A program made the position numbers and the translations under genes. 64,000 bases of DNA from Candidatus Villigracilis proximus (lineage in GTDB: Bacteria; Chloroflexota; Anaerolineae; Anaerolineales; Villigracilaceae), in the NCBI GenBank assembly GCA_016715195.1, contig JADKBB010000002.1, positions 225,837 to 289,836 of the forward strand, given 5' to 3'. Each line of letters begins with the position of its first letter. Position 1 is the first letter of the stretch. This document shows positions 17,357-25,403 of this stretch, one piece after another. The notes under the pieces are model-generated. The model made no database searches and was not told the origin of the DNA. It saw only the letters and a list, made by a program, of their open reading frames with translations.

Positions 17357-18307
17357 CTAAAAATGCTCATTTGCAAAGTACTTGTTTTTCAAACTCACTG
17401 CCAGAATTCCATCTGCAGTGGATTGTAGAATCCCCTGCAATGTGGATTGACTTTCATGCAGCGATTCCTCCACCAGTTTACGCTCGGTAATGTTGTTATG
17501 TGTTACCACCACCCCCGCGCCGCCCTCACCGAGCGGAGTAGCCGTCAGCGTGTACCAGCGCTGTTGTTCCGGCGAATGACAGGCATATTCCATGCTAAAT
17601 CTGGTCAGCTTGCCGCTCATTACCGCTCGAATGCCATCACAGCCATTCATTCCCTCTGTGCCTGTTTCCAAGCCGTTTTCAGCTTTACAGATCTCAAGAT
17701 AATTGACTCCGATCCCAGTCCGCGGCGCCGGAATGCCAGCCTCTGCGCTATTTTCCAACGCAAATTTTTCCCAGGTCTGGTTTACAGCAATGATGATTCC
17801 GCTGTGATCCAGTACGGCGATTTCAGCAGTTACAGAATCTAAAATTGCCTGATTGAAAATTTCACTCGCGCGTAGTGAATCCCCTGTCTGCTTGCACGCA
17901 GTAATATCCTGCGCGGTCATTAATATTGATTCGAGCCCTTGAAAATCAAAAGTGCATGATGTAACTTCCACATCGATCAACTTCCCACTTTTTAATTTGT
18001 GATGCCACTGCCCCGTAATACGTTCTTCAGGATGAATATCCTTAAGGGTTAGTTTTTGAAAATCAGTCTGCGAATAGCCGTACTTCTCGATCGCCGCCTT
18101 GTTAACTCGTAAAAATGCATGTGTCTTGATATCAATGACCCACATGGGCATTGGGTGATTTTGAAAAAGCATTTGAAAAGCGAGTTCGTTTTTCCCGCTC
18201 TTTTCTTTTTGAGTCCTTGCAGCTTTGGCTTTTTTCTTCAAAACAGGTCTCTGAAGTTGAGTTTTATGAATATCTTCCGCCGCTGGTTTACTCTTTTTTT
18301 CGGTCAT
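17357..18307 (-). CDS. Hybrid histidine kinase, N-terminal fragment (PAS-PAS)
   Basis: The start at 18307 follows TGGAG by 6 bases. It has a lysine-rich N-terminal 35 residues, PAS1 (about 40-150: QMLFQNHPMPMWVIDIKTHAFLRVNKAA, ILMTAQDIT) and PAS2 (about 160-290, ending VVVTHNNITERK). A third PAS begins (LQSTADGILAVSLKNKYFANEHF) and is cut by an in-frame TAG at 17357-17359. The expected sequence KMWKIPREIAL follows the stop in the same frame, NQDETVLLNFVLEQL in a second and GRKLSAKVQELYQSKQ in a third, so one nonsense change and two frameshifts separate it from the main fragment. Intact, the protein would have about 1375 residues. Confidence 0.85.
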   Translation of the reverse strand: MTEKKSKPAAEDIHKTQLQRPVLKKKAKAARTQKEKSGKNELAFQMLFQNHPMPMWVIDIKTHAFLRVNKAAIEKYGYSQTDFQKLTLKDIHPEERITGQWHHKLKSGKLIDVEVTSCTFDFQGLESILMTAQDITACKQTGDSLRASEIFNQAILDSVTAEIAVLDHSGIIIAVNQTWEKFALENSAEAGIPAPRTGIGVNYLEICKAENGLETGTEGMNGCDGIRAVMSGKLTRFSMEYACHSPEQQRWYTLTATPLGEGGAGVVVTHNNITERKLVEESLHESQSTLQGILQSTADGILAVSLKNKYFANEHF

Positions 18308-18428
18308 ATTAAACTCCATCAACATGCATGAACGGTATTAATATCCCATTTTTACATCATTATACGCCTGAACCCATCGGGAAACACCCTACAATATCAT
18401 CGCAAAATTTCCCGTGTATACTTAAACC

Positions 18429-19700
18429 ATGTTTTCTTCACAAAAATTTCTTGAAAACCATGCCCGCAGAATCTCTGTTACACATATACTTTCGGCCATG
18501 TTTACCGCCGTGGAGCCGGGCGCGGCGGTAAAAAAATATGTGCTTGAAAATCCATTGCCAAAAGCAAAACGTATTTTTTCTTTTGGATTGGGAAAGGCGG
18601 CCTGTGCGATGACCTCAGCTCTGGCAGACTCAACCAGCCTGACCAACAGCCTCATCATTACCAAACACGCTTCGCCTCTTAACGTTGAGCCTGTTACGGT
18701 TATCGAGGGAGATCACCCAATCCCTGGAAATTCCAGTTTGAAAGCGGGTGTTGCCGCGCTGAAGTTTGTTTCGCAACTTACACAGGATGACCTGCTGATC
18801 TGTCTGATCTCAGGCGGCGGCTCTGCTTTGATGACCGCACCGCGTGTACCGCTCGCCGATTTGCAAATACTCACCTCCGCATTGTTGGCGTGTGGCGCGC
18901 GCATTGATGAGATCAACATATTGCGCCGTCATCTCGATGAACTAAAGGGCGGGGGATTGATTCGGATGGCAAATGGCGCGCGCGTTGTCAGCCTGCTGCT
19001 TTCAGATGTGGTCAATGATTCGATGGAAGCCATTGCCTCCGGCCCAACTGCGCCAGACCCGTCAACTTGTGCTGATGCTTTGAGCGTGATCGCAAAATAT
19101 GATCTGAAGGATAGAATCCCCGCTTCCATTATTCCCGCTTTGGTTGAAACATTAAAGCCGAATAACCCTGTTTTTGAATATGTAGAAAATACAATGATCG
19201 CCAGTAATGAGATTGCTTTACGCGCCGCGCAAGCACAGGCACAAAAAGAATCTTTTGAAACCGTGATCATTCGCCGTGGAATGCAGGGCGAAGCCAGTGA
19301 CATTGGGCGTCAGATCGCTTTGCAGTTAAAAGAATCAATACAGACAATGAAACGCCCGTTTTGTTTACTGGCCGGCGGCGAAACCACAGTTAAGTTAAAA
19401 GGGAATGGGAAGGGCGGCAGAAATCAGGAGCTTGCTCTTGCCGCCGTAGATGTATTGTCTGGCCTGCAAGATGTGATGCTGATCTCACTTGCCACTGATG
19501 GCGAAGACGGCCCCACAGATGCGGCTGGAGCCATTGTGACGGGCGAATCGGCTCAGAGGGCTGAGTCGCTTGGGATGTTCGCGGCAGGCTATCTGTCGAC
19601 GAATGATGCGTATGTTTATTTTGACGCGTTGAATGATCTAATCCGAATCGGTCCGAGCGGTACCAATGTCAACGATCTGGTAATCTGCTTTGCGTTTTAA
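18429..19700 (+). CDS. Glycerate 2-kinase (MOFRL/DUF4147 family)
   Basis: A full-length 423-residue protein of the class II glycerate kinase family, which phosphorylates D-glycerate at position 2 in serine-cycle-like or sugar-acid breakdown routes. Motifs are GLGKAACAM, EGDHPIPG, CLISGGGSALM, INILRRHLDELKGGGL, the DUF4147 segment SDVVNDSMEAIASGPTAPDPS, LAGGETTVKLKGNGKGGRNQELALAA and ATDGEDGPTDAAGAIV from the MOFRL domain. Older annotations call it hydroxypyruvate reductase TtuD. A TATACT hexamer ends only 6 bases before the ATG and no ribosome site is present, so the mRNA may be leaderless. Confidence 0.92.
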   Translation: MFSSQKFLENHARRISVTHILSAMFTAVEPGAAVKKYVLENPLPKAKRIFSFGLGKAACAMTSALADSTSLTNSLIITKHASPLNVEPVTVIEGDHPIPGNSSLKAGVAALKFVSQLTQDDLLICLISGGGSALMTAPRVPLADLQILTSALLACGARIDEINILRRHLDELKGGGLIRMANGARVVSLLLSDVVNDSMEAIASGPTAPDPSTCADALSVIAKYDLKDRIPASIIPALVETLKPNNPVFEYVENTMIASNEIALRAAQAQAQKESFETVIIRRGMQGEASDIGRQIALQLKESIQTMKRPFCLLAGGETTVKLKGNGKGGRNQELALAAVDVLSGLQDVMLISLATDGEDGPTDAAGAIVTGESAQRAESLGMFAAGYLSTNDAYVYFDALNDLIRIGPSGTNVNDLVICFAF

Positions 19701-19714
19701 TGTTTATTTTCTAA

Positions 19715-19835
19715 CCACCTGACGCTTTGTTTTTGGACGCTGATAAGCGCAGATTTTTTGGAAAACGTGAGCAAAAATAGTTTTTATCAGCGTTTTCAGC
19801 GTTCATCTGCGTCCCATTTTAAAACTGTCTGGTGG
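19715..19835. repeat. Imperfect palindromic element with 27-bp inverted ends
   Basis: The ends 19715-19740 (CCACCTGACGCTTTG...TTTGGACGC) and 19809-19835 (GCGTCCC...GTCTGGTGG) are imperfect inverted copies. The interior carries ACGCTGATAAGCGCAGAT and, inverted, ATCAGCGTTTTCAGCGTTCATCTGCG. It fills most of the gap between two convergent genes. The core words AACGCTGA and GCAGATGAACGC recur in the smaller palindrome at 42409-42451, which suggests a dispersed MITE- or REP-like family. Confidence 0.65.
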
Positions 19836-19840
19836 CTAGC

Positions 19841-20449
19841 TTATTTTGTTATCAGCGCTGTGACAGCAAAGATAACAATGATCGCGCCTGAAATACGATT
19901 GATCCAGGCCATGTGATTTGCCGTGAGGCGCTCACGAAATAGGCCAACGCCAAAACTGAGAGTCAGCCACCAGACCGCAGAACCTGCAAATACTCCGGCT
20001 ACCATTGCGAGCGGCGAACCGGTTTTGTTGATAAACCACGGGCCGGTGAAGATCGCCGCGAATGAAAGAATGGTCATTGGATTGGTAATGGTCAGGAAAA
20101 AGGTCGAAAGATACGCGCTCAAATATCCGCTTTGACTGGCTTTTGCCGCGTGGTCAGCGGGCTTTTCAAGAAATGTCTTTATGCCAAGATACAAGAGAAA
20201 ACATCCGCCGATGATGCGCAGCCAGAAAGTGTTTTCAGTCAACAGATTTGTAACGACCGTCAACCCAAATGCTGCGACCGCACCATAGACTGTGTCTGCG
20301 CTGGCGGCACCCATGCCAGATAGAAAGCCAATCAGTTTTCCATGAGAAAGCGTGCGCCGAATGCACAACACACCAATCGGCCCAACGGGAGCTGCGATGG
20401 AAATGCCGATCAAAAAACTGGTGAAGAATAGAGCTAGGTTTTCGGTCAT
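19841..20449 (-). CDS. LysE/RhtB-family exporter
   Basis: A 202-residue protein with six predicted membrane helices and the LysE family hallmark near the N terminus, SIAAPVGPIGVLCIRRTL, then GFLSGMGAASADTVYGAVAAFG and the central FFLTITNPMTILSFAAIF. Family members export basic or neutral amino acids and related metabolites. The substrate is not assignable. The gene is monocistronic: a terminator separates it from secF upstream and the palindromic element lies at its 3' end. Confidence 0.9.
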   Translation of the reverse strand: MTENLALFFTSFLIGISIAAPVGPIGVLCIRRTLSHGKLIGFLSGMGAASADTVYGAVAAFGLTVVTNLLTENTFWLRIIGGCFLLYLGIKTFLEKPADHAAKASQSGYLSAYLSTFFLTITNPMTILSFAAIFTGPWFINKTGSPLAMVAGVFAGSAVWWLTLSFGVGLFRERLTANHMAWINRISGAIIVIFAVTALITK

Positions 20450-20474
20450 AAAACTTCATCCCTTCATAGTAATC

Positions 20475-20506
20475 AAAAAGGGACATCAGCAATGATGTCC
20501 CTTTTT
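20475..20506. terminator. Terminator downstream of secDF
   Basis: AAAAAGGGACATCA (20475-20488) pairs with TGATGTCCCTTTTT (20493-20506) around a 4-base loop. On the minus strand it lies 9 bases after the secF stop; its A/T arms would also allow termination in the other direction. Confidence 0.9.
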
Positions 20507-20514
20507 GAAATGAG

Positions 20515-21180
20515 TTAGATTGTTGCTGCTTCTTCTTTGCGCTTGAACCAGGTTGTCCATTCGCGATTTTCCCAAACAACCAAAATGGGAGCCGCGTTAA
20601 AAATGGAGGAGTATGTTCCGCTGAAAATACCCACAAGCAAAATGATCACAAAGTGACGGGTGCTGTCGCCGCCGAATAAGACCAGGGCGAAAAGTGTCAG
20701 CATGACGGTCAACTGGGTGGTGATGGAGCGATCCAAAGTTTGCACGATGGAATGATTGACCATGGTCTCGTAGTCGATGCGGCGCAGGATGTTTGAGTTT
20801 TCGCGCACGCGGTCGAATACCACGATGGTGTCATGCACCGAAAAGCCGATGACGGTCAACAGGGCGGTCAGGAAGAGGGCATCTGCTTCCCAGCCGAGGA
20901 AGTATCCCAGGATGGCTTCCACGCCGACCACAACGAGCACATCGTGCAGCATGGCGATGATGGCGGCAGTCCCGTAGCGATAGGCATGTTCAACGCCGCG
21001 GAAAGCCCACCAGATATAAAGCAGAATGGCGGCGGCGGCAAAAAATATGGCCCCAGCCAGCCGCGACAGTAACTTCGCGCCGACCGAGGGGCTGACCGAG
21101 GTAAAGTTCAGCACGGTCACCTTGGATCCAAAACGGGTTTCCATTTCGGCCACAATCTTGCCCTTGGTTTCATCGGTCAT
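20515..21180 (-). CDS. secF: Protein translocase subunit SecF, C-terminal fragment
   Basis: It contains the SecF membrane core: AIIAMLHDVLVVVGVEAILG, FLTALLTVIGFSVHDTIVVFDRVRENS, IVQTLDRSITTQLTVML and a GTYSSIFNAAPILVVWE ending. SecF with SecD uses proton motive force to complete Sec export and recycle SecA-released substrates. The true N terminus is in the next fragment; the ATG at 21180 is internal (frame expected VRSKSMTDETKGKI). One missing G opposite 21195-21196 accounts for the split, so the intact gene is 20515-21470 with about 318 residues. Confidence 0.92.
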   Translation of the reverse strand: MTDETKGKIVAEMETRFGSKVTVLNFTSVSPSVGAKLLSRLAGAIFFAAAAILLYIWWAFRGVEHAYRYGTAAIIAMLHDVLVVVGVEAILGYFLGWEADALFLTALLTVIGFSVHDTIVVFDRVRENSNILRRIDYETMVNHSIVQTLDRSITTQLTVMLTLFALVLFGGDSTRHFVIILLVGIFSGTYSSIFNAAPILVVWENREWTTWFKRKEEAATI

Positions 21181-21470
21181 GGACTTGGAGCGAACCGAGC
21201 GTAGGCATCATCACCCAAAGGTTGAATGACAGGTTCTGCGATTGGTTCTTCAGCCGTGGAGAATTCTTCGTAGAGAGCGCTCAAGTCGGCAACTTTCGGC
21301 AAAGCGCCTTCGAATTGCACTTCGAGCAGGGAGCCGCCGCGGAAGTCAATGCCGAGAGGCAGTGGACCTTCCTTGGACTTCGCCCAATTCAAACCCATGA
21401 ATACAAGCCCGGGGATGATGATGAGCAGAGAGATGAAAAAGTATACGTAACGATTTTTAATGATATTCAT
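21177..21470 (-). CDS. secF: Protein translocase subunit SecF, N-terminal fragment
   Basis: It has the first membrane helix (YVYFFISLLIIIPGLVFMGL) and the SecF signature LGIDFRGGSLLEVQF. The frame ends in spurious residues after DDAYAR because of a single-base loss near 21195. It lies 9 bases after the secD stop at 21480 in the normal secD-secF order. Confidence 0.9.
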   Translation of the reverse strand: MNIIKNRYVYFFISLLIIIPGLVFMGLNWAKSKEGPLPLGIDFRGGSLLEVQFEGALPKVADLSALYEEFSTAEEPIAEPVIQPLGDDAYARFAPSP

Positions 21471-21479
21471 TGCGCGCTC

Positions 21480-21900
21480 CTAAAGACCAAACCAGCGCGG
21501 GTGGTCGATGGATTTAATGCCGTCAAGCAAGGCGTGAAGGAAGGTGCGTGTGACGATGATGGCTGTGAACAAACTAACACCCACACCCAAGGCCAAGGGA
21601 TCGAAAAGCCCTTCACGATGCCAGCCCAAAAGTATTGCCAAACGAAAAGAGGATTACGCAGGTGATGAACGTTGATGTGTTTGAGTCACGAATGGAAGGC
21701 CAGGCGCGGCTCCAGGCCAGATCAATGGCCTGACGCAGATTGCGTCCATGCCGAAGTTCTTCCTTAAGTCGCTCAAAAATCAGCACGTTGGCATCCACAG
21801 CCATACCCACACTCAAAATGAAACCGGCGATACCGGGCAGAGTGAGCACCACGGGGATAAGCTTGAAGAGCATCAGAGTAAAGATGGCATAGCAGATCAA
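21480..21900 (-). CDS. secD: Protein translocase subunit SecD, C-terminal fragment
   Basis: Frames in this segment encode the last SecD helices: FTLMLFKLIPVVLTLPGIAGFILSVGMAVDANVLIFERLKEEL, the family's GMAVDANVLI signature, then DLAWSRAWPSIRDSNTSTFIT. Two further single-base contractions follow (CCC at 21625-21627 and GGG at 21597-21599 on the top strand). Restoring one base in each gives TFGAGIVKGFSIPLALGVGVSLFTAIIVTR and the true end at 21480. Confidence 0.88.
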
Positions 21901-21911
21901 TGCCAGATCCG

Positions 21912-22481
21912 CTACAAGACCGGGAGTCTGTAATAAATTCCCATAAAGAGGATTACAACCGCCAGACCAATGAGCCCAGCCATCACGCTCTTGCGTAGAC
22001 TTTCTTCACCGAGAGTGGGCCCCACAGTGCGGCTTTCCACAACTTTGATCGGGATCGGCAACGCACCGGAGCGGAGCTGAACTGCGAGAGTCTGCGCGGT
22101 ATCTTGAGTAAAGTTGCCGGAGATCTGTCCCTGACCGTCTGTGATCGGGCTCTGAATGACCGGTGCAGAAATGACCTGTTTATCCAAAACAATTGCCAGA
22201 TATTGACCTTGATGAGAGGTTGTATACTCACCGAAAATATCTGTTGCATCAGATTTCAGAACAAATGAGATCGCATATTGTCCTGTGTCACTGCGCGAAA
22301 CCGAAGCGGTCTGGAGCGCGGCGCCCGTCATCACTGTATGATAAATGGTTTCACCAGCTTCATTGACAGCAGGCGCATTTTCAATCCCAAAGTCGGTTTG
22401 AACGATTGTTCCCTCCAACACCGGGGTTGTGCCCATATCTACAAATTCAAGCAAAGCGGTTTGCTTGGAAGGGGGCAGCAA
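21912..22481 (-). CDS. secD: Protein translocase subunit SecD, central fragment
   Basis: It covers the periplasmic P1 domain and the first helix after it: KQTALLEFVDMG, the head segment ending in LAIVLDKQVISAPVIQSPITDGQGQISGNFT, and LRSGALPIPIKVVESRTVGPTLGEESL. Entry into this frame is explained by one extra C in a five-base run (GGGGG at 22471-22475 on the top strand). Exit is explained by a missing C at 21922-21924, after which the product would continue YYRLPGLVADLALICY. Confidence 0.9.
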   Translation of the reverse strand: MLPPSKQTALLEFVDMGTTPVLEGTIVQTDFGIENAPAVNEAGETIYHTVMTGAALQTASVSRSDTGQYAISFVLKSDATDIFGEYTTSHQGQYLAIVLDKQVISAPVIQSPITDGQGQISGNFTQDTAQTLAVQLRSGALPIPIKVVESRTVGPTLGEESLRKSVMAGLIGLAVVILFMGIYYRLPVL

Positions 22482-22830
22482 CTACTTCTTCAGGGTTTGT
22501 CACACCGGGGAACTCTGCCACAATGCGGCGATCACCGGCGGTCTGCATTACAACTTCGCTGACGCCAAGGGCATTTGCACGGTTCTGCAGAATGTTCTTG
22601 GCATTGAGTAAATCTTCAGCAGTGACTTCGGTCTCAGCGGGGACGTCAGCTTCAAGCAAAGCCTGAAGGCCGCCGCGCAAATCGAGACCTAATTTTGTAT
22701 CCACATCCCGTTCAATGAGAGGCTGATCGTTAAATGGGTTGTAAACCAGGAGGGTTTTACTCAGGTCAACCCAAAGCGAAAAAGCGACCAATAGAACAAT
22801 TAGAACCAACCAACTATTTTTATTACGCAT
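22447..22830 (-). CDS. secD: Protein translocase subunit SecD, N-terminal fragment
   Basis: The start at 22830 is preceded by GGAG at 8-base spacing; the longer frame adds six residues. It has an N-terminal membrane helix (SWLVLIVLLVAFSLWVDL) and the SecD signature KLGLDLRGGLQALLEADV, followed by ILQNRANALGVSEVVMQTAGDRRIVAEFPGV. Four single-base changes in all split secD (21480-22830, about 450 residues when repaired). SecD is the large periplasmic-domain subunit of the Sec accessory complex. A terminator lies between it and the upstream peptidase gene. Confidence 0.93.
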   Translation of the reverse strand: MRNKNSWLVLIVLLVAFSLWVDLSKTLLVYNPFNDQPLIERDVDTKLGLDLRGGLQALLEADVPAETEVTAEDLLNAKNILQNRANALGVSEVVMQTAGDRRIVAEFPGVTNPEEVVAAPFQANRFA

Positions 22831-22848
22831 ATTTCTCACTCCATCCAC

Positions 22849-22871
22849 AAAAATGCCAGCCTAAGGCTGGC
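22849..22871 (-). terminator. Rho-independent terminator after the M1 peptidase gene
   Basis: GCCAGCC-TAA-GGCTGGC at 22855-22871 with an A run at 22849-22853 on the top strand, which is a T run on the minus strand. It lies between the reconstructed stop of the peptidase (22902) and the secD start (22830). Confidence 0.8.
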
Positions 22872-22901
22872 GCGGAAGCCATTATACTCCGGTTAAAAGG
22901 T

Positions 22902-23757
22902 TTACGGGAATATCCATTTTTCAAAAATCGGGGTCAAATTGCACCCACATTGGGCTTCTGCTGCTGTTTGTAATTTTTCGGGCGTTGCAATATCCCACGC
23001 GTTATTTTTTACATAGTTTTATAAAAATCATCAAATTTCCCTGACCCATCTCTTCACGCAGGGCTTCAAAGAACAAACCGCCGCGACCGTAGACAATTCC
23101 ACTGTATTCTTCGTTGCTATATTCTTTGACCGGCAATCCGACAGGGATTTCCTCCTGCCCAATGCTGTTCCAACGTCCTTCCAGATCCTGACGGAACCCT
23201 GCGCTGCCTGATTGCCCGTACGTGTCAGTAAAATATTGCAGGGTGGCAAACTGTGTTAATGATTCATCCAGCCACGGGTCATCGAGCTGGTCATTGCCGA
23301 CCAGATTATAAAACCATTGATGTCCCACTTCGTGCGCCACGGTGGCTTCCAAATAAAAATTCTCAGGCTCAACGATCCATTCGGTGATGGCGATCATGCC
23401 GGGATATTCAATTCCCAAGGCGTAAGTGGGTGTGGAGACAAAATCCAATTCGGTGTATGGATAAGGCGCATATCTTTTTCCGTAGACTTCAATTGCGCGC
23501 GCCGCAACATCCAATGCAGATTCTGCGCCTGCCTGCAAATAATCACGCGTATAAAATCTTAATGTGACTCCATCCACTTCTTTCGTGAAGACTTCATAAT
23601 CCGGACTCGCCGCCAGATAGAAATCACGCACCGGCCCCGCTTCATATCTGACCGTTTGCCTGTTCCCGCTTTCGCTGCGGTCGATCTCGCGCCCCGAGCC
23701 GACCAGCGCGACCTCCTTGGCGCTCCACTGTGACAAGGAAAAAGGACATGTCTGCAT
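22902..23757 (-). CDS. M1-family metallopeptidase, catalytic C-terminal fragment
   Basis: It carries the gluzincin zinc site VAHEVGHQWFYNLVGNDQLDDPWLDESLTQFA (HExxH plus the downstream Glu) and TYALGIEYPGMIAI in the position of the GAMEN exopeptidase motif, which is degenerate. The long open frame stops at 23002 with spurious residues. In neighbouring frames the expected ending KNNAWDIATPEKLQTAAEAQCGCNL continues to a TAA at 22902, so two more single-base errors are likely near 23010 and 23035. Residues before about 23725 in this frame are spurious. It continues the lipoprotein fragment at 23642-24367. Confidence 0.85.
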
Positions 23758-24367
23758 AAGTCACATCGCCAGATTGCGGCGGGATTTCTGCATTCCAGCC
23801 TTCGTCATCGTAGACTGCGATCATCGGGTAGGCATGTGCCAGCGCAAGTACATCATCGTAATAGGCTTGCACACCGTAATTTAATTCAACAGATTGCGGC
23901 ACCTCAAGCTCAAAGTCCATGCTAAGGGTGATGGTATCTTTCGGTTGCAGCGGATTTTTGAGCGGCACGGTCAACAGGCTGTCGTTTAGTGAATAATTGG
24001 GCGTAATGACTTCGCCATTTACATTGACTTCAGCCACATGCATTTCGCCGCCGAGGATGTTTCCAAACAAGCGGAACTTTATTTCCTTCAATTCGATATC
24101 TTCGGCGTTGGTGTAAAGCACAGTTTCCTGGCCGGTGATGTGATACAGGTCATCAGCGATGATGAATTTAATATCATACATGCTGGCGTAGGGAAGTTTA
24201 TTGAGTATGTTTTGATATTCGGGGATGAGTCCATCTTTGTAGACAGAACGATCTGTGGGCGAGATGGCTGGGGGAGTCGGTTCGGGGGTGGAGTCTGTTT
24301 GGGGTAGTAAGAGCAGGCATGAAGTTAAGAAAAGAAGCGTGATTGAGAACAGGAAAATATTTTTCAC
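23642..24367 (-). CDS. M1-family metallopeptidase, lipoprotein N-terminal fragment
   Basis: A GTG start at 24367 overlaps the stop of the preceding P-loop gene (GTGA). The signal peptide ends in LFLTSC, predicting a lipid-anchored extracytoplasmic protein. Residues 30-210 form the beta-rich N-terminal domain of M1 aminopeptidases (YDIKFIIADDLYHITGQETVLYTN, ITLSMDFELEVPQ, YGVQAYYDDVLALAHAYPMIAVYDDEGWNAE). After about 23725 the frame is lost; removing one G gives FFLVTVSAKEVALVGSG and joins the catalytic fragment. The repaired protein has about 488 residues. Confidence 0.85.
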   Translation of the reverse strand: MKNIFLFSITLLFLTSCLLLLPQTDSTPEPTPPAISPTDRSVYKDGLIPEYQNILNKLPYASMYDIKFIIADDLYHITGQETVLYTNAEDIELKEIKFRLFGNILGGEMHVAEVNVNGEVITPNYSLNDSLLTVPLKNPLQPKDTITLSMDFELEVPQSVELNYGVQAYYDDVLALAHAYPMIAVYDDEGWNAEIPPQSGDVTYADMSFFLVTVERQGGRAGRLGARDRPQRKREQANGQI

Positions 24368-24729
24368 GGGTAATTTTCCTTTAAGAAGGTTAATGCGCGG
24401 GCGAGGACTTCTTCCGCTGGTATGCCTTCGGTGTCAATGATAAGGTGGGCGTGCTCGTGCGCGTGGGAAAGTCTGCGTTGTTGTTCTTCGTAATCGGCGA
24501 TGTTCCAATTTAAATTTCGGCGGGTTGTGGAGTTATGAAACGAGCATTGTAAAAAAATAAGAATATCAGGATTGGTAATGGCTTTCCACATGTGTTTAAC
24601 GTAGGAATGTTCCTGCGCGATGTGACGGCAGCGATAGCCGTTTTTTTCAAGCCCGGCCATCAGCGTGGATTTGCCCGAGCCGCACGGCCCGACGAGGCCG
24701 ATGAGAAGATTTTTTTCAAGGTCATTCAT
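24364..24729 (-). CDS. Small P-loop NTPase/kinase-like protein
   Basis: A 121-residue protein with a Walker A motif GPCGSGKSTL at residues 14-23, a DILIFLQCSFHNSTTRRN segment and HLIIDTEGIPAEEV near the end. The layout resembles short shikimate/adenylate-kinase-like P-loop proteins but no specific family is recognised. Its start overlaps the end of the RCK-channel gene (ATGAATGA) and its stop overlaps the peptidase start, so it sits inside a coupled four-gene operon. Function unknown. Confidence 0.75.
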   Translation of the reverse strand: MNDLEKNLLIGLVGPCGSGKSTLMAGLEKNGYRCRHIAQEHSYVKHMWKAITNPDILIFLQCSFHNSTTRRNLNWNIADYEEQQRRLSHAHEHAHLIIDTEGIPAEEVLARALTFLKENYP

Positions 24730-25097
24730 TGTCGTGCATCAGGCGATGCAATTCATCGGGGCCGCCGAGTACGGCGAGGGTATCGCCCGCGTGAATGGGA
24801 CTGCTGTCGGTGGGGTGCATTTCAGATTGATGGTCGCGCCGGAGCAGGACAACGTTTAGATGAAAATTATCCTCCACATAGCCGACTGTTTTTTCCGCAA
24901 AGACAGACCCTTCGATACGACCAGACGCGCAAGGCTGAGCAGCTGGCCTTCAATGGAAATGGGATTGGTAACATCCACGCCGGAGGCGGCGGCGGCAAAA
25001 ACAGGTGCGGCCATTTCTGTGGCGCTCAACGCGATGAAACCAAATTGATCTTGCAGCGCGTGCGCGAAGTCTTCATCAAAAATGCGGACGACAACTT
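24722..25097 (-). CDS. Channel-RCK protein, C-terminal fragment (frameshifted)
   Basis: Frames here encode VVVRIFDEDFAHALQDQFG, FAAAASGVDVTNPISIEGQL and, after another single-base loss near CCC 24908-24910, VGYVEDNFHLNVVLLRRDH and an RCK-C-like ending GDTLAVLGGPDELHRLMHDNE with TGA at 24722-24724. It completes the regulatory half of the channel gene (whole gene 24722-25786, about 354 residues). Confidence 0.7.
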
Positions 25098-25403
25098 TTA
25101 TTTAGGGTTGATGCTGCGGGCTTTGAGTGCGATCTGCAAATTCATGGCATCGTTTTGACTTGCCATGATGATGGTGCGCGCGTCTTTGATATTTGCGGCT
25201 TCCAGTGAGGATGGGCGTGTGGCATCTTCGTGAATAACCGGGATGCCGAGATTACGCACAACGCTGAGCGTATCTGTATCTGCGTTGAATTCGATCGCTG
25301 CGATCTGTTCGCCCATTTCATGTAATTTAAGCGCGACGCGATAGCCGAGATGTCCCAGCCCAACGAGGATAACGTGTTTGTTTAATGTAGATGCGACTGC
25401 CAT
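25098..25403 (-). CDS. Channel-RCK protein, TrkA-N (RCK) fragment
   Basis: A Rossmann-type TrkA-N domain with the nucleotide-binding motif VILVGLGHLGYRVALKLHEMG, an acidic end of beta-2 (AAIEFNAD), VIHEDATRPSSLEAANI and IIMASQNDAMNLQIALKAR. RCK domains gate or regulate K+ channels and transporters by binding NAD(H), nucleotides or ions. The ATG at 25403 is internal. One A missing near 25414-25417 separates it from the pore fragment (repaired junction RKKEWEMAVASTLNKH), and a further base loss near 25095 ends it. Confidence 0.85.
   Translation of the reverse strand: MAVASTLNKHVILVGLGHLGYRVALKLHEMGEQIAAIEFNADTDTLSVVRNLGIPVIHEDATRPSSLEAANIKDARTIIMASQNDAMNLQIALKARSINPK

Noticed and set aside
19715..19835. 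Simple intrinsic terminator between glycerate kinase and LysE genes
   Set aside because: There is no compact stem followed by a T run; the long imperfect inverted ends suit a repeat element better.
20515..22830. secDF as true pseudogenes
   Set aside because: All breaks are single-base changes in short homopolymers and the coding between them is perfectly conserved in style, which fits sequencing error better than decay.
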